In this document: one piece after another, positions 25,840 through 34,151 of the stretch
Layout of the letters: each line of letters starts with the position of its first letter
Position numbering within the stretch: the stretch's first letter is position 1
Assembly (NCBI RefSeq): GCF_022429625.1
Contig: NZ_CP092483.1
Span: 3,769,501 to 3,833,500 of the forward strand
Direction of reading: 5' to 3'
Source of the DNA: Devosia lacusdianchii
Lineage (GTDB): Bacteria > Pseudomonadota > Alphaproteobacteria > Rhizobiales > Devosiaceae
Length of the DNA stretch: 64,000 nucleotides
Notes under the pieces: generated by a model
What the model was told of the DNA's origin: nothing
The model's input: the letters and a program-made list of their open reading frames with translations, nothing else
The model's database searches: none
Translations under genes and position numbers: made by a program

Positions 25840-26787
25840 ATGATGTCTTTTTCCAAGCGCCTCGCCCGCACCGCGAGCGTTCTTGCGCTGATCCTTGCGG
25901 CCAATGCCGTGGCACCCGCCTTCGCCCAGGACGCGGCCCCCGCTGCCGAGGCTCCGGCGGCTGAAGCCGCTCCCGCCCCCACTCCGGAGACCGTCGTGGC
26001 GACCGTGGCGGGCGAGCCGATCACCGAGGCCGATCTCAGCTTTGCCGCCGAGGACCTGACCCAGGAACTCAGCCAGATGCCTCCCGAGCAGCGCAAGGCC
26101 TTCCTGCTGCGCGTGCTGATCGACATGAAGGTCATGGCTGCCGCCGGCCGCGACGCCGGCATGGCCGATACCCCTCTGTTCCAGCAGCGGCTCAAATACC
26201 TTGAGGATCGCGCTCTGCGCCGCGCCTACTTCGCCGATACCATTGCCAATGCGGTGACCGAGGAAGCCGTCCGCGCCGACTACGACAAGCTGGTCGCCGA
26301 ATTCGTGCCCGCAGAAGAAATCCGCGCCAGCCACATCCTGGTCGCGACCGAGGAAGAGGCCAAGGCCGTCAAGGCCGAGCTCGACGGCGGCGCCGATTTC
26401 GCCACCATTGCCAAGGAAAAGTCGATCGACCCAGGCGCTGCCAATGGCGGTGATCTGGGCTTCTTTGGCAAGGGCATGATGGTCGCTCCGTTCGAAGCCG
26501 CTGCCTATGCGCTGACCGATATCGGCCAGGTCTCCGATCCGGTGCAGTCCCAGTTCGGCTGGCACGTCATCAAGCTCGAGGAAAAGCGCGAGTCGACGCC
26601 ACCAGCATTCGAGCAGGTTGCTGGCCAGATCCAGCAGCAATTGCTGATGAAGACCTTCGATGAAACCGTCGCCCGGTTGATGGACGGTGTCGCGATCGAC
26701 ATTCCGGACGCCGAGCTCTCTGCCGCCGTGGCTGCCCAGACCGAGACCGAAGCTGCCGGCGAAGAAGCTGCGCCCGTCGCGCAGTAA
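25840..26787 (+). CDS. Parvulin-type (PpiC) peptidyl-prolyl cis-trans isomerase, exported
   Basis: A 315-residue periplasmic foldase. It has a signal peptide (SFSKRLARTASVLALILAANAVAPAFAQD, cleavage after AFA) and an Ala/Pro-rich linker. A SurA-like N-terminal helical part follows (VVATVAGEPITEADL...DMKVMAAAGRDAG). The parvulin domain spans about 160-250: IRASHILVATEEEA, FATIAKEKSID, NGGDLGFFGKGMMVAPFEAAAYAL and SQFGWHVIKLEEKRE. The C-terminus is Ala/Glu-rich. AAGGAG lies upstream of the ATGATG. It is divergent from secA, so an exported foldase sits beside the export motor. Confidence 0.95.
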   Translation: MMSFSKRLARTASVLALILAANAVAPAFAQDAAPAAEAPAAEAAPAPTPETVVATVAGEPITEADLSFAAEDLTQELSQMPPEQRKAFLLRVLIDMKVMAAAGRDAGMADTPLFQQRLKYLEDRALRRAYFADTIANAVTEEAVRADYDKLVAEFVPAEEIRASHILVATEEEAKAVKAELDGGADFATIAKEKSIDPGAANGGDLGFFGKGMMVAPFEAAAYALTDIGQVSDPVQSQFGWHVIKLEEKRESTPPAFEQVAGQIQQQLLMKTFDETVARLMDGVAIDIPDAELSAAVAAQTETEAAGEEAAPVAQ

Positions 26788-26794
26788 CGCCAGA

Positions 26795-27409
26795 TCAGCG
26801 TCCGGGGGCCATCAGCCCCCGGACCATCTGCCGCGCCACAACGCGCAGCTTGTCCGGATCGCGCTCGATGCGCCCGGTCAGCAGCCGGTGCCAGATAAAG
26901 CCCGCCAGCACATCGGCCGCCAGACCACAATCCACATCTCTGGCCAACTCTCCGCGCGCCACGCCCCGCTCGAAGAGCGCACTGCCTTGCAGGCGCCGCT
27001 CGGCGGAATATTCGGCAAGCGAGGCTGCAGCGGTCTCGTCGCGCTGGGCCTCGGCGACAATGAAACGAAACACCTGACCGGCGCCGGTGTCGCCCCAATG
27101 GACAAACACCCCGGTCAAAAATGCCAGCACATCGCCTTCGACCGATCCAGTATCCATATGGACATTGGCTGGCTTGCGCCGGTGATAGACATCGAGCAGC
27201 AATGCCGTCTTGCCCGGCCACCATTTGTAGATGGTCGGTTTTCCGGCACGGGCCCGCTTGGCAACCGCCTCGATGGAAAAGCCGGCTATGCCTTCCTCGA
27301 ACACCAGCGCCTCGGCGGCCTCAAGGATGGCTTCCTGGGTATCGGGATTGCGGCGCGCGCCGATTGATCGGCGGCGTTGATCAGCGTCATCGGTAGCAAA
27401 GTCGGTCAT
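26795..27409 (-). CDS. TetR/AcrR-family transcriptional repressor
   Basis: A 204-residue regulator. The N-terminal HTH is RRNPDTQEAILEAAEALVFEEGIAGFSIEAVAKRARAGKPTIYKWWPGKTALLLDVY (about 18-75) with recognition helix KPTIYKWW. The C-terminal ligand domain resembles the TetR_C_11/AcrR group (AEAQRDETAAASLAEYSAERR). The ATG at 27409 is chosen because upstream codons run through the operator region. The gene is divergent from a 78-residue membrane protein with GAACGAAACGT repeats between them, the usual autoregulatory layout. The C-terminal codons overlap a strong hairpin. Confidence 0.9.
   Translation of the reverse strand: MTDFATDDADQRRRSIGARRNPDTQEAILEAAEALVFEEGIAGFSIEAVAKRARAGKPTIYKWWPGKTALLLDVYHRRKPANVHMDTGSVEGDVLAFLTGVFVHWGDTGAGQVFRFIVAEAQRDETAAASLAEYSAERRLQGSALFERGVARGELARDVDCGLAADVLAGFIWHRLLTGRIERDPDKLRVVARQMVRGLMAPGR
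26800..26824. terminator. Hairpin at convergent ppiC and tetR ends
   Basis: GTCCGGGGGC (26800-26809) and GCCCCCGGAC (26815-26824) form a perfect 10-base stem with a 5-base loop. It overlaps the last codons of the tetR gene and lies 12 bases after ppiC. No T-run follows, so termination is only likely. Confidence 0.5.
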
Positions 27410-27450
27410 CACAGCAATATCGTCCAAAAGAAACTCGAAAGAAAGGGGTT

Positions 27451-27494
27451 GAACGAAACGTGGCGTTCCGTTAGAGAACGAAACGTACCGTTTC
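27451..27494. promoter_or_regulatory. Operator region for the TetR repressor
   Basis: The 11-mer GAACGAAACGT occurs at 27451-27461 and again at 27476-27486, 25 bases apart. Each copy is part of an inverted repeat: GAACG-N8-CGTTC-like in the first, and GAAACG-TAC-CGTTTC (27480-27494) in the second. The second site lies 15 bases before the start of the small membrane-protein gene and both lie within 90 bases of the tetR start, consistent with repression of both. Confidence 0.65.
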
Positions 27495-27509
27495 AATGGA
27501 GCATCGCTG

Positions 27510-27746
27510 ATGCAACCCACTTTCGCCTCTCGCCTTCGCATGGCCGCCGTCATGACCTTGCTGGTCTATCCCGTGGTCACCCTCTACCTTTATGTCCTGA
27601 TGCCGCTGACGGCTGGCTGGGAAATCTGGCAACGCTGCCTGATCCTGGTGCCTGTCATGGCCACCACCATCGTGCTGATCGTGGTACCGGCTGCCACCCG
27701 CTACTTTGGCGGCTTCATCGCCGGGCGTAAGAAGGCGGCGGCCTGA
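27510..27746 (+). CDS. Small two-TM membrane protein, probable TetR target
   Basis: A 78-residue hydrophobic protein with two transmembrane helices (about 12-32, MAAVMTLLVYPVVTLYLYVLM, and 45-66, ILVPVMATTIVLIVVPAATRY) and a basic end (GRKKAAA). It resembles short DUF2798-type membrane proteins found next to TetR regulators, but that family assignment is not certain. The gene begins 100 bases from the divergent tetR start and just after the operator-like repeats, so it is probably what the repressor controls. Confidence 0.72.
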   Translation: MQPTFASRLRMAAVMTLLVYPVVTLYLYVLMPLTAGWEIWQRCLILVPVMATTIVLIVVPAATRYFGGFIAGRKKAAA

Positions 27747-27755
27747 GCCGCCGCC
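27734..27755. terminator. Hairpin at convergent gene ends
   Basis: GGCGGCGGC-CTGA-GCCGCCGCC is a perfect 9-base stem overlapping the stop of the 78-residue membrane protein. It lies 8 bases before the end of the convergent MFS gene. No T-run is present. Confidence 0.45.
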
Positions 27756-27762
27756 CCTCTGG

Positions 27763-29274
27763 CTAGGCCTTGCGCAAGCGCAGGGCCAGGATCACGCCGA
27801 CCACCGCGAGCCCGGCAGCCACGAAGGCGTGCTGGGTGAACGCGGCGACATAAGCCTCCTGCGCCACCGCAGCGGCAGCCGTCTGCAGTGCCGCCGGCAA
27901 GCTGGCGATCGCCTCCATGGCAGCCCCCAGGCTGTCGCGGATGGCGAGGTCGGCCTCGGCGGGCAGACCAGGCGGCAGTTCCGCCGCAACGCCCTGCCGA
28001 TAATGGGCGATAACCATGCTGCCGGCCACGGCGACACCCAGCGCGCCACCCAGTTCGGAGGCCGTTTCGGCCACTCCGGCCGCCGAGCCGGACCGTTCGG
28101 GCGGCGCGGCGCTGATGACGAGATCGGTAGACAGCGCCAGCACCGGCGATACGCCCAGCGAGAACAGCGACATGCCGATCAGCAGTAGCGCGAACTCGCC
28201 ATTGCCCAGGCCAATGCCGACCATCGCAAAACCGATGGCGGTGAGGCCCAGCGCCACCACCATGACGCGCCTGGACGACAGCGCCGAGGCCAGGCCCGGC
28301 GCCAGCAGCGAACCGGCGACGAACCCCAGTGCGGAGAACAACGACCACACCCCGGCCTGCAGCGGAGACATGCCCAGCACCAGTTGCAGATGCTGCGCCA
28401 GCAGCAGCAGCATGCCGAAGGTGAGGAACAGTCCCAGGAAGTAGATGCCCAACGGCACCACGAACCGGGCCTGACCCATCAGCCGCACGTCGATGACCGG
28501 GTCGGGCAGGCGGAACTGCCGGCGGACGAAAAGCGCGCCGAGCGCCAGCCCAGCGGCGAGGGCCGCCAGCGGCACCGGGCCGACCTCGCCGATCACCAGA
28601 TGCTTGATGCCATAGACCGTGCTCAGGATGGCCAGGACCGACAGGGCGGCGCTGGGGAGATCGATCGGCGCACCGTCCGGGTCGCGGAATTCGGGCAGTA
28701 GCCGCGGCCCCAATACCAGCAGCAACACCATGACCGGCAGCGGCACCAGGAAGACCGAGCCCCACCAGAAAAATTCGAGCAGCAGCCCGCCCACGATCGG
28801 GCCGATGGCCCCGCCGACCGAGAAGCTAGCGATCCATACCGCGATGGCGAAGCTCCGCTCTTTCGGGTTGGCGAATATGTTGGAGATCAAGGATAGGGTT
28901 GAGGGCGCCAGGGTCGCGGCGGCCAGACCGAGCAGCGCGCGCGAGGCAATCAGCATTTCGGTGCTGCTGGAAAACGCCGCCAGCGTCGAAGCGGCGCCGA
29001 AAGCCACCGCCCCCAGCAGCAGCAGACGGCGGCGGCCGATGCGGTCGCCCAGCGCGCCCATAGTCACCAGCGCCCCGGCCAGCACGAAGCCATAGATATC
29101 CACGATCCACAGCAGTTGCGCGCCGTTAGGGCCCAGATCGGCCACGATATGAGGCAAGGCCAGGGTGAGGATGGTCAGATCCATCGAATAGAGCAGGCAG
29201 GGCAGCGCCAGAATGGCGAGGCCCCACCACGCCCGCGCATCGGCGCGCGGAGCGGGAATGTCGGCGGCAGTCAT
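27763..29274 (-). CDS. MFS drug-efflux transporter, DHA2/14-TM type
   Basis: A 503-residue protein with about 14 hydrophobic segments. The first helix carries the DHA2 motif D1 (LLYSMDLTILTLALPHIVADL), followed by WIVDIYGFVLAG and motif A GALGDRIGRRRLLLLG, and motif C-like sequence near IASFSVGGAIGPIVGGLLL. This places it with EmrB/QacA/SmvA drug:H+ antiporters, exporting lipophilic cations or similar compounds. The ATG at 29274 has AGGAG upstream. It is divergent from a LysR regulator that probably controls it. Confidence 0.93.
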   Translation of the reverse strand: MTAADIPAPRADARAWWGLAILALPCLLYSMDLTILTLALPHIVADLGPNGAQLLWIVDIYGFVLAGALVTMGALGDRIGRRRLLLLGAVAFGAASTLAAFSSSTEMLIASRALLGLAAATLAPSTLSLISNIFANPKERSFAIAVWIASFSVGGAIGPIVGGLLLEFFWWGSVFLVPLPVMVLLLVLGPRLLPEFRDPDGAPIDLPSAALSVLAILSTVYGIKHLVIGEVGPVPLAALAAGLALGALFVRRQFRLPDPVIDVRLMGQARFVVPLGIYFLGLFLTFGMLLLLAQHLQLVLGMSPLQAGVWSLFSALGFVAGSLLAPGLASALSSRRVMVVALGLTAIGFAMVGIGLGNGEFALLLIGMSLFSLGVSPVLALSTDLVISAAPPERSGSAAGVAETASELGGALGVAVAGSMVIAHYRQGVAAELPPGLPAEADLAIRDSLGAAMEAIASLPAALQTAAAAVAQEAYVAAFTQHAFVAAGLAVVGVILALRLRKA

Positions 29275-29345
29275 GACAAATCTCCTGTCGTCGCGGTAAG
29301 GGCGCAAATCTATGGATGTGGACAAAGCCAGACCAGACGGGCAAA

Positions 29346-29362
29346 TGTGGACTTATCATCCA
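29346..29362. promoter_or_regulatory. LysR-type palindrome between the MFS gene and lysR
   Basis: GTGGA-N7-TCCAC (29346-29362) lies in the 103-base divergent region, and a half-site ATGTGGAC is repeated 29 bases earlier. This fits a recognition plus activation site for the adjacent LysR protein. Confidence 0.5.
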
Positions 29363-29377
29363 CGTCTGGAGACAATC

Positions 29378-30280
29378 ATGCTGGACCTCAACGACCTGCA
29401 GACCTTCGTCCAGGTGGTCGACCATGGCGGATTCACCGCCGCCAGCCGCGCCACCGGCACGCCCAAGCAGACGCTGAGCAAGCGCCTGGCGGCGCTGGAG
29501 ACGGCCACCGGCGTGAGGCTGATCCAGCGCACCTCGCGCAGCTTCGGGGTCACCGAGCTGGGCCGCGACCTCTATCGTCATGCGGCTGCCATGCTGGTGG
29601 AAGCGGAAGCCGCCGAAAACGTCATCCGCGGCCGGTTAGGCGAACCCTCGGGCACGGTGCGCGTCACCGCCGGGGTCTATACCATGCAGAGCGAACTCTC
29701 CGCCCTGCTACCCCAGGTCGCCCTCCGCCATCCCGGCATCACCCTGGTGCTCAACGCCACCGACCGCTTCGTCGATCTGATCCTGGAGGGCTATGACATC
29801 GCCGTGCGCGATCATATGGCTCCCCTACGAGATTCAGGACTGGTGCAGCGTCGGCTGATGATCGAGGACTTCTGGCTGGCGGCTGCCCCCGCCTATCTGG
29901 CTGGCAGGCCGCCCGTCATCGAGCCGACCGACCTAAACCGGATGGACGCGGTGTTTTCCGGCCCCAATGACAGTTTCTGGGACCTGCATGGGCCCGATGG
30001 GCAAACCGTTCGGGTCACGCCCCGCTCGCGCTTCTGCGCCAACGACGTCAACGGCACTCTGGCCGGCATCGTAGCCGGGCTGGGCGTAACCGCGATGCCC
30101 GCCTCGATCTGCGCCGGCCCGATAGCGCGCGGCGAACTGGTGCAGGTTCTGCCCGGCTGGGATATGGGCCAGGTGACCACTACGATGCTGATGCCGCATC
30201 GCCGGGGCCTGCTGCCCTCCGTGCGGGTGGTGGCCGACGCCATCGCCAACCACCTGATCGTGCAGCGCGCGCCGGAATAG
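29378..30280 (+). CDS. LysR-family transcriptional regulator
   Basis: A 300-residue regulator. The N-terminal winged HTH is LNDLQTFVQVVDHGGFTAASRATGTPKQTLSKRLAALETATGVRLIQRTSRSFGVTELG (4-62). The C-terminal periplasmic-binding-like effector domain begins around residue 90 (GTVRVTAGVYTMQSELSALLPQVALRHPGI). The ATG at 29378 has GGAG 8 bases upstream and matches the usual LysR start. It belongs to the AaeR/CrgA-like group. It is divergent from the 14-TM MFS exporter, which is its likely target. The inducer is unknown. Confidence 0.92.
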   Translation: MLDLNDLQTFVQVVDHGGFTAASRATGTPKQTLSKRLAALETATGVRLIQRTSRSFGVTELGRDLYRHAAAMLVEAEAAENVIRGRLGEPSGTVRVTAGVYTMQSELSALLPQVALRHPGITLVLNATDRFVDLILEGYDIAVRDHMAPLRDSGLVQRRLMIEDFWLAAAPAYLAGRPPVIEPTDLNRMDAVFSGPNDSFWDLHGPDGQTVRVTPRSRFCANDVNGTLAGIVAGLGVTAMPASICAGPIARGELVQVLPGWDMGQVTTTMLMPHRRGLLPSVRVVADAIANHLIVQRAPE

Positions 30281-30453
30281 GCACGCCGCTGATGGCCTGG
30301 CTTGACATGGACCGCACGCCCATCCGGTCTCCCTGGCTGCCCGATGAACCAACCCACCCGCAGGAAGACGTCCACCGTCTCTTCCGCCGCTGTTTGCTTC
30401 CGAAATCACGATCTGTTCATCATTTTTTGCCTTATTTGGGTGCATGGTGAACA

Positions 30454-31284
30454 ATGTCTTTCCGGGGCCCTGATTTGCTCAAAACTAGCTTGGTTCATCT
30501 TGTTGCGCTTGCCGCGCTATCGTCGGCATCGACGGCAGCTCTTGCTTGCGAGGCTTTGCGCATGGTGCCGGGTGGAACTGTCGTCCAAGTTACCGATGGC
30601 GATACGGTGGTGCTCCATACCGGAACCGTCGTGCGGATGATCGGAACGCAGGCGCCCAAGCTGCCGCTGGGCCGCGAGGGCTTCGAGACCTGGCCGCTGG
30701 CGCCCGAAGCCAAGGCTGCGCTCGAGGCCATTGCCCTCAACAAGACCGTGCAACTGGGTTACGGCGGCGAGGAAATCGACCGCTACGAACGCGCCCTGGC
30801 CCATGTTTTCGTCGAAACCGACGACGGTCTCGTCTGGGCCCAGCAGGCGATGGTCGCCCGGGGTTTGGCTCGCGTCTATTCCTTCCCCGACAACCGCGCC
30901 TGCCTCGATCTTTTGTTTGCGGCAGAGGGCCGCGCCCGCACGGCCGGGCTTGGAATCTGGCGCGATCCCTATTACAGCACTCGTGCGGCGGACGCGCCCG
31001 GCGACCTCCTCGCCCGGGCCGGTCACTACGAACTTGTCGAGGGACGCATACTCCTCGCCGATCAAAGCGGCGGGCGGGTCTATCTCAATTTCGGCCGGTT
31101 CTGGAAGGAAGACTTCACCGCCGTGATCGAGGCGCAGGCTCTGCGGCTTTTCGCCGAGACGGGTGTCGATCCGCTGATGCTCGAAGGAGCATTGGTGCGC
31201 GTCAGGGGGTGGGTGGATGACCGGGATGGTCCACGCATCGAAATAACCCATCCCGAGCAGATCGAGGTTCTGGCGACACGATGA
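30454..31284 (+). CDS. Exported thermonuclease-like (SNase/OB-fold) protein
   Basis: A 276-residue protein with a signal peptide (HLVALAALSSASTAALACE). The SNase-like domain spans about 40-170: VVQVTDGDTVVLHTGTVVRMIGTQAPKLPLGREGFETWPL, then RYERALAHVFVE and GLARVYSFPDNRACLDLL. The DGDTV and RMIGTQAP strands match, although the catalytic Arg/Glu set looks incomplete compared with staphylococcal nuclease, so nuclease activity is not assured. The C-terminal 110 residues form a second domain (GRILLADQSGGRVYLNFGRFWKEDF). Its stop overlaps the start of the M48 protease (ATGA), so both are co-translated. Confidence 0.82.
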   Translation: MSFRGPDLLKTSLVHLVALAALSSASTAALACEALRMVPGGTVVQVTDGDTVVLHTGTVVRMIGTQAPKLPLGREGFETWPLAPEAKAALEAIALNKTVQLGYGGEEIDRYERALAHVFVETDDGLVWAQQAMVARGLARVYSFPDNRACLDLLFAAEGRARTAGLGIWRDPYYSTRAADAPGDLLARAGHYELVEGRILLADQSGGRVYLNFGRFWKEDFTAVIEAQALRLFAETGVDPLMLEGALVRVRGWVDDRDGPRIEITHPEQIEVLATR

Positions 31285-32774
31285 CGAGCATGGGGCACAT
31301 CGCCGAAGACATGCGGACCGGATTGCGGAATGGCCTGCTGGCCGTCTCGCTATTGGCGCTGTCTGCCTGCACCACCCTCACCAGTTCGAACATTGCCGTG
31401 AGCCAGACCGGCGATCGGCCCGCCCCGACGGTCGTACCCGAGGGCACCGATCCCGACGACGCCGTGATTGGCCGCCGCGAACATCCGCGCATCATCGCAG
31501 CCTATGGCGGGGTCTATTCGGACCGCCCGGCCGAGATCATGGTCGCCCGTATCGTTGGGCGCCTGCTTGCCGCCGCCAATCAGCCCAATGCGCAATTCCA
31601 GGTCACCATTCTCGACAGCTCCGAGGTAAACGCCTTCGCGCTGCCGGGTGGCTATATCTACGTGACGCGCGGTATCCTGGCCCTCGCCTCCGACACCAGC
31701 GAGCTCGCGGCCGTCCTGGCGCACGAAATCGCCCACGTGACGCTGCGCCATGCCCGCGCGCGCACCGACCGCACCCGCACCACCGAAATCGTCGATCGCG
31801 TGATCACCGGCGTCTTCGGCGGCGACACCTCTACCGACGCCACCGCCAACCGCACCCGTGAATCCATGGCCGCCTTCGGGCAGAACCAGGAACTCGAGGC
31901 CGATCGCGAAGGCATCAAGTTTGCCGGCAAGGCGGGCTACGATCCGCAGGCCGCAGCGCGCTTCCTTGGCGTCATGAGCCGTTTCGCTACCTTCTCGGCC
32001 GGCGCCGGCAATGCCGATGAGGGCTTCCTGTCCTCGCACCCTTCAACCCCGGCCCGCATCCAGAAAGCGCTGGATACCGCGCGCACCATGTTCGGCCAAA
32101 CCAGCATGGGCGAGACCGATCGCGACGGCTATCTGGCCTCGATCGCCGGTCTCACCTTTGGCGACAGCCCGGCCCAGGGCTCGATCGTGGGCCGCCGCTT
32201 CCTGCATTCGGCATCGAAGTTCACCTTCACGGTGCCCGAAGGCTATACGCTGCAGAATTCGCAGAGCGCCGTGGTCGGCGTGGCCGGTGACGGCGAGGCC
32301 GTGCGCTTCGACAGCGCCGACGTGCAGCCCAATGTCGCCCTGACCGATTATCTGAAGTCCGGCTGGATCGCGGGCCTCAAGGCCGACAGCGTCAGCAGCC
32401 AGAGCTATAACGGTATCGAGATGGCCTCCGGCCTGGCCCAGACCGACCAGTGGTTCTTCCGCGTCTCGGTCATGCGGCTCGACGGCCAGGTCTATCGCTT
32501 CATCTTCGCCGCCAAATCCGACAGCGCCCGCTTTGCCGCCGGCGCCGAGTCGACGCTCAAGAGCTTCCGCCGCACCGATTCTTCGGACCTGGGACAGATC
32601 CGCAAGGTCGCCATCCGCGTCGTCACGGCAAAAACCGGCGACACGGCCGATACCCTGGCACGCCAGATGGGTGGGCTCAATCGCGGTACCGACCTGTTCT
32701 ACATCATCAATGACCTCTATCCCGGCGACCCCGTGGTCGTGGGCGAGAAGTACAAGGTCGTGGTGCTGCAGTAG
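31281..32774 (+). CDS. M48-family zinc metalloprotease lipoprotein with LysM-like C-terminus
   Basis: A 497-residue envelope protease of the BepA/YfgC-like group. A lipobox SALSAC ends the signal peptide near residue 30. The catalytic zinc motif is AVLAHEIAHVTLRHARAR (HExxH near 150), and the third ligand Glu lies in NQELEADREGIKFAGKAGYDP. A C-terminal region (about 440-497, TAKTGDTADTLARQMG...LFYIINDLYPGDPVVVGEKYKVV) reads as a LysM-like peptidoglycan-binding module. The middle, with VPEGYTLQNSQSAVVG, is the extra beta domain of this group. It probably degrades misassembled outer-membrane proteins and is paired with the SNase-like gene upstream. Confidence 0.92.
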   Translation: MTSMGHIAEDMRTGLRNGLLAVSLLALSACTTLTSSNIAVSQTGDRPAPTVVPEGTDPDDAVIGRREHPRIIAAYGGVYSDRPAEIMVARIVGRLLAAANQPNAQFQVTILDSSEVNAFALPGGYIYVTRGILALASDTSELAAVLAHEIAHVTLRHARARTDRTRTTEIVDRVITGVFGGDTSTDATANRTRESMAAFGQNQELEADREGIKFAGKAGYDPQAAARFLGVMSRFATFSAGAGNADEGFLSSHPSTPARIQKALDTARTMFGQTSMGETDRDGYLASIAGLTFGDSPAQGSIVGRRFLHSASKFTFTVPEGYTLQNSQSAVVGVAGDGEAVRFDSADVQPNVALTDYLKSGWIAGLKADSVSSQSYNGIEMASGLAQTDQWFFRVSVMRLDGQVYRFIFAAKSDSARFAAGAESTLKSFRRTDSSDLGQIRKVAIRVVTAKTGDTADTLARQMGGLNRGTDLFYIINDLYPGDPVVVGEKYKVVVLQ

Positions 32775-32780
32775 CCCGAA

Positions 32781-32978
32781 CTAGAGGTTGTCGGCCCGTT
32801 CGCCGATGACCTGAGCAGCGGCGCCCGTGCCCTCGCCCATCAGATTGGTCAGGCCGTTCCCCAGGATCATGAAACTGGCGATTGCGGCGACGCTGATCAG
32901 TGCGGCCAAGAGGCCATATTCGATAGCGGTAGCACCGCCGTCGTCATCGATAAATAGCCGGATGGTTTCTACCAGCAT
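32781..32978 (-). CDS. Flp-family type IVb pilin, orphan copy
   Basis: A 65-residue pilin-like protein. DDDGGATAIEYGLLAALISVAAIASFMILGNGL shows the G/A-x(2)-AIEYGL processing region with Glu5 after the cleavage site and one hydrophobic helix, so it should be cut by a TadV/CpaA prepilin peptidase. The ATG at 32978 is chosen; a TTG at 32996 would abut the mutT stop. No tad/cpa export gene is in the window. The gene follows mutT by 18 bases and could be read from the argJ-GNAT-mutT operon. Confidence 0.88.
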   Translation of the reverse strand: MLVETIRLFIDDDGGATAIEYGLLAALISVAAIASFMILGNGLTNLMGEGTGAAAQVIGERADNL

Positions 32979-32996
32979 GCGCGCCCCCGCGGACAA

Positions 32997-33404
32997 CTAG
33001 AGCAAATCGCACAGGGCTGCGATCAGCGGCTCATCGGCCGGCGGCATGGCAAAGTCACGCAGCGCCTGCGGACGCACCCACTTGAGCGCGGTATGCTCTC
33101 TGGGCTGCGGCACACCCTGCCATTTCCGGCAGGCGTAAAGTGGCATCAACAGGTGAAAATTCTCGTAAGAGTGACTGGCGAAAGATACCGGAGCCAGGCA
33201 CGCGGTTTTGGTCGAAACACCAAGCTCTTCCTCGAGTTCACGGATCAGCGCGTCCTCGGGGCTTTCGCCGGGCTCGACCTTGCCACCAGGAAATTCCCAG
33301 AGCCCGGCCATGGACTTACCCTCAGGGCGCTGCGCGATCAGCACGCGCCGGTCGGCATCAACGAGGGCGCAGGCGACGACGAGAAGCAGCTTGTTTTCGC
33401 TCAT
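32997..33404 (-). CDS. mutT: MutT-type 8-oxo-dGTP diphosphatase
   Basis: A 135-residue Nudix hydrolase. The Nudix box is GGKVEPGESPEDALIRELEEELG (G-x5-E-x7-REUXEEXGU, about residues 39-61), all catalytic residues present. The N-terminus KLLLVVACALVDADRRVLIAQRPEGKSMAGLWEFPGGK and the C-terminal EHTALKWVRPQAL are typical of MutT, which removes oxidised guanine nucleotides. The start overlaps the GNAT stop by four bases. The order argJ-GNAT-mutT is conserved in Hyphomicrobiales. Confidence 0.95.
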   Translation of the reverse strand: MSENKLLLVVACALVDADRRVLIAQRPEGKSMAGLWEFPGGKVEPGESPEDALIRELEEELGVSTKTACLAPVSFASHSYENFHLLMPLYACRKWQGVPQPREHTALKWVRPQALRDFAMPPADEPLIAALCDLL

Positions 33405-34150
33405 GCGCCACCGGGAATGCGATAGGTGTAATCATACTGGCGGCGATAGCCGAGAGCGGCATAGAGCGCCTGCCCACCCGGATTGTCCGCCGCCACATTG
33501 AGCGCCGCTATGCCCGCGCCCGCCTGCTTGGCCCAGGCAAGCCCTGTCCGCATCATGCCAGCGGCATAACCCTTGCGACGCTGGGTCCTGTCGGTGATGA
33601 CATTGCCGGTAATGACGATGCCGTCAGCAATGGCCATCAACGCGGTGGCCACTGGCGCGCCTTCGGGCGAGTATTGCACGATGCCGCAAGCGGGCACCGC
33701 GACCACGCCGAGCAAAGCCTTGAGCCTTTCCAGCCTTTCATCCGGATAGTTCCGGAGTTGCTGTTGAACGACGAGAAATTTTGGGTCGAGCAGATCATAC
33801 ACCTCGCCGCGCGGGTCGGCCGCGACGGTTCCCAATTCCATCGCGAACAGATGGCTGGCATCGACCTCGGCCCAGCCCTGTTCGTCGAGCGCCGCAACGG
33901 TCTTGGGCCCGGCCAGCGGCGTCACCCGGAAGATCGGCCGTAGGCCGCGCGTCTCGAACCACGCTCTGCTTGCGGCGATCCGGGCCGGCGCATCGGTGTC
34001 ATCGGCAGGGTCAAGGCTTTGCACCGAATTGGCGCGCTGCGTGTAACCATTGGCGGCGCGGCGCACCCAAGCGCCATCCCACTCCACCTCTATCCCCGGC
34101 CAGGCCTTGAGGCCGGACCGTTCGAACACGTCGGCGCCGGGCAGAACCAT
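33401..34150 (-). CDS. GNAT-family N-acetyltransferase between argJ and mutT
   Basis: A 249-residue protein. The C-terminal GNAT domain (about 130-245) has GIVITGNVITDRTQRRKGYAAGMMRTGLAWAKQAG with the acetyl-CoA-binding R-x-x-G-x-A loop, and ALNVAADNPGGQALYAALGYRRQYDYTYR. The N-terminal half (W-x-G-x-x-x-RRAANGYTQRANSV) is the partner domain seen in the family member located between argJ and mutT in relatives. The start at 34150 is one base after the argJ stop. The acceptor is unknown. Confidence 0.88.
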   Translation of the reverse strand: MVLPGADVFERSGLKAWPGIEVEWDGAWVRRAANGYTQRANSVQSLDPADDTDAPARIAASRAWFETRGLRPIFRVTPLAGPKTVAALDEQGWAEVDASHLFAMELGTVAADPRGEVYDLLDPKFLVVQQQLRNYPDERLERLKALLGVVAVPACGIVQYSPEGAPVATALMAIADGIVITGNVITDRTQRRKGYAAGMMRTGLAWAKQAGAGIAALNVAADNPGGQALYAALGYRRQYDYTYRIPGGA

Positions 34151-34151
34151 A

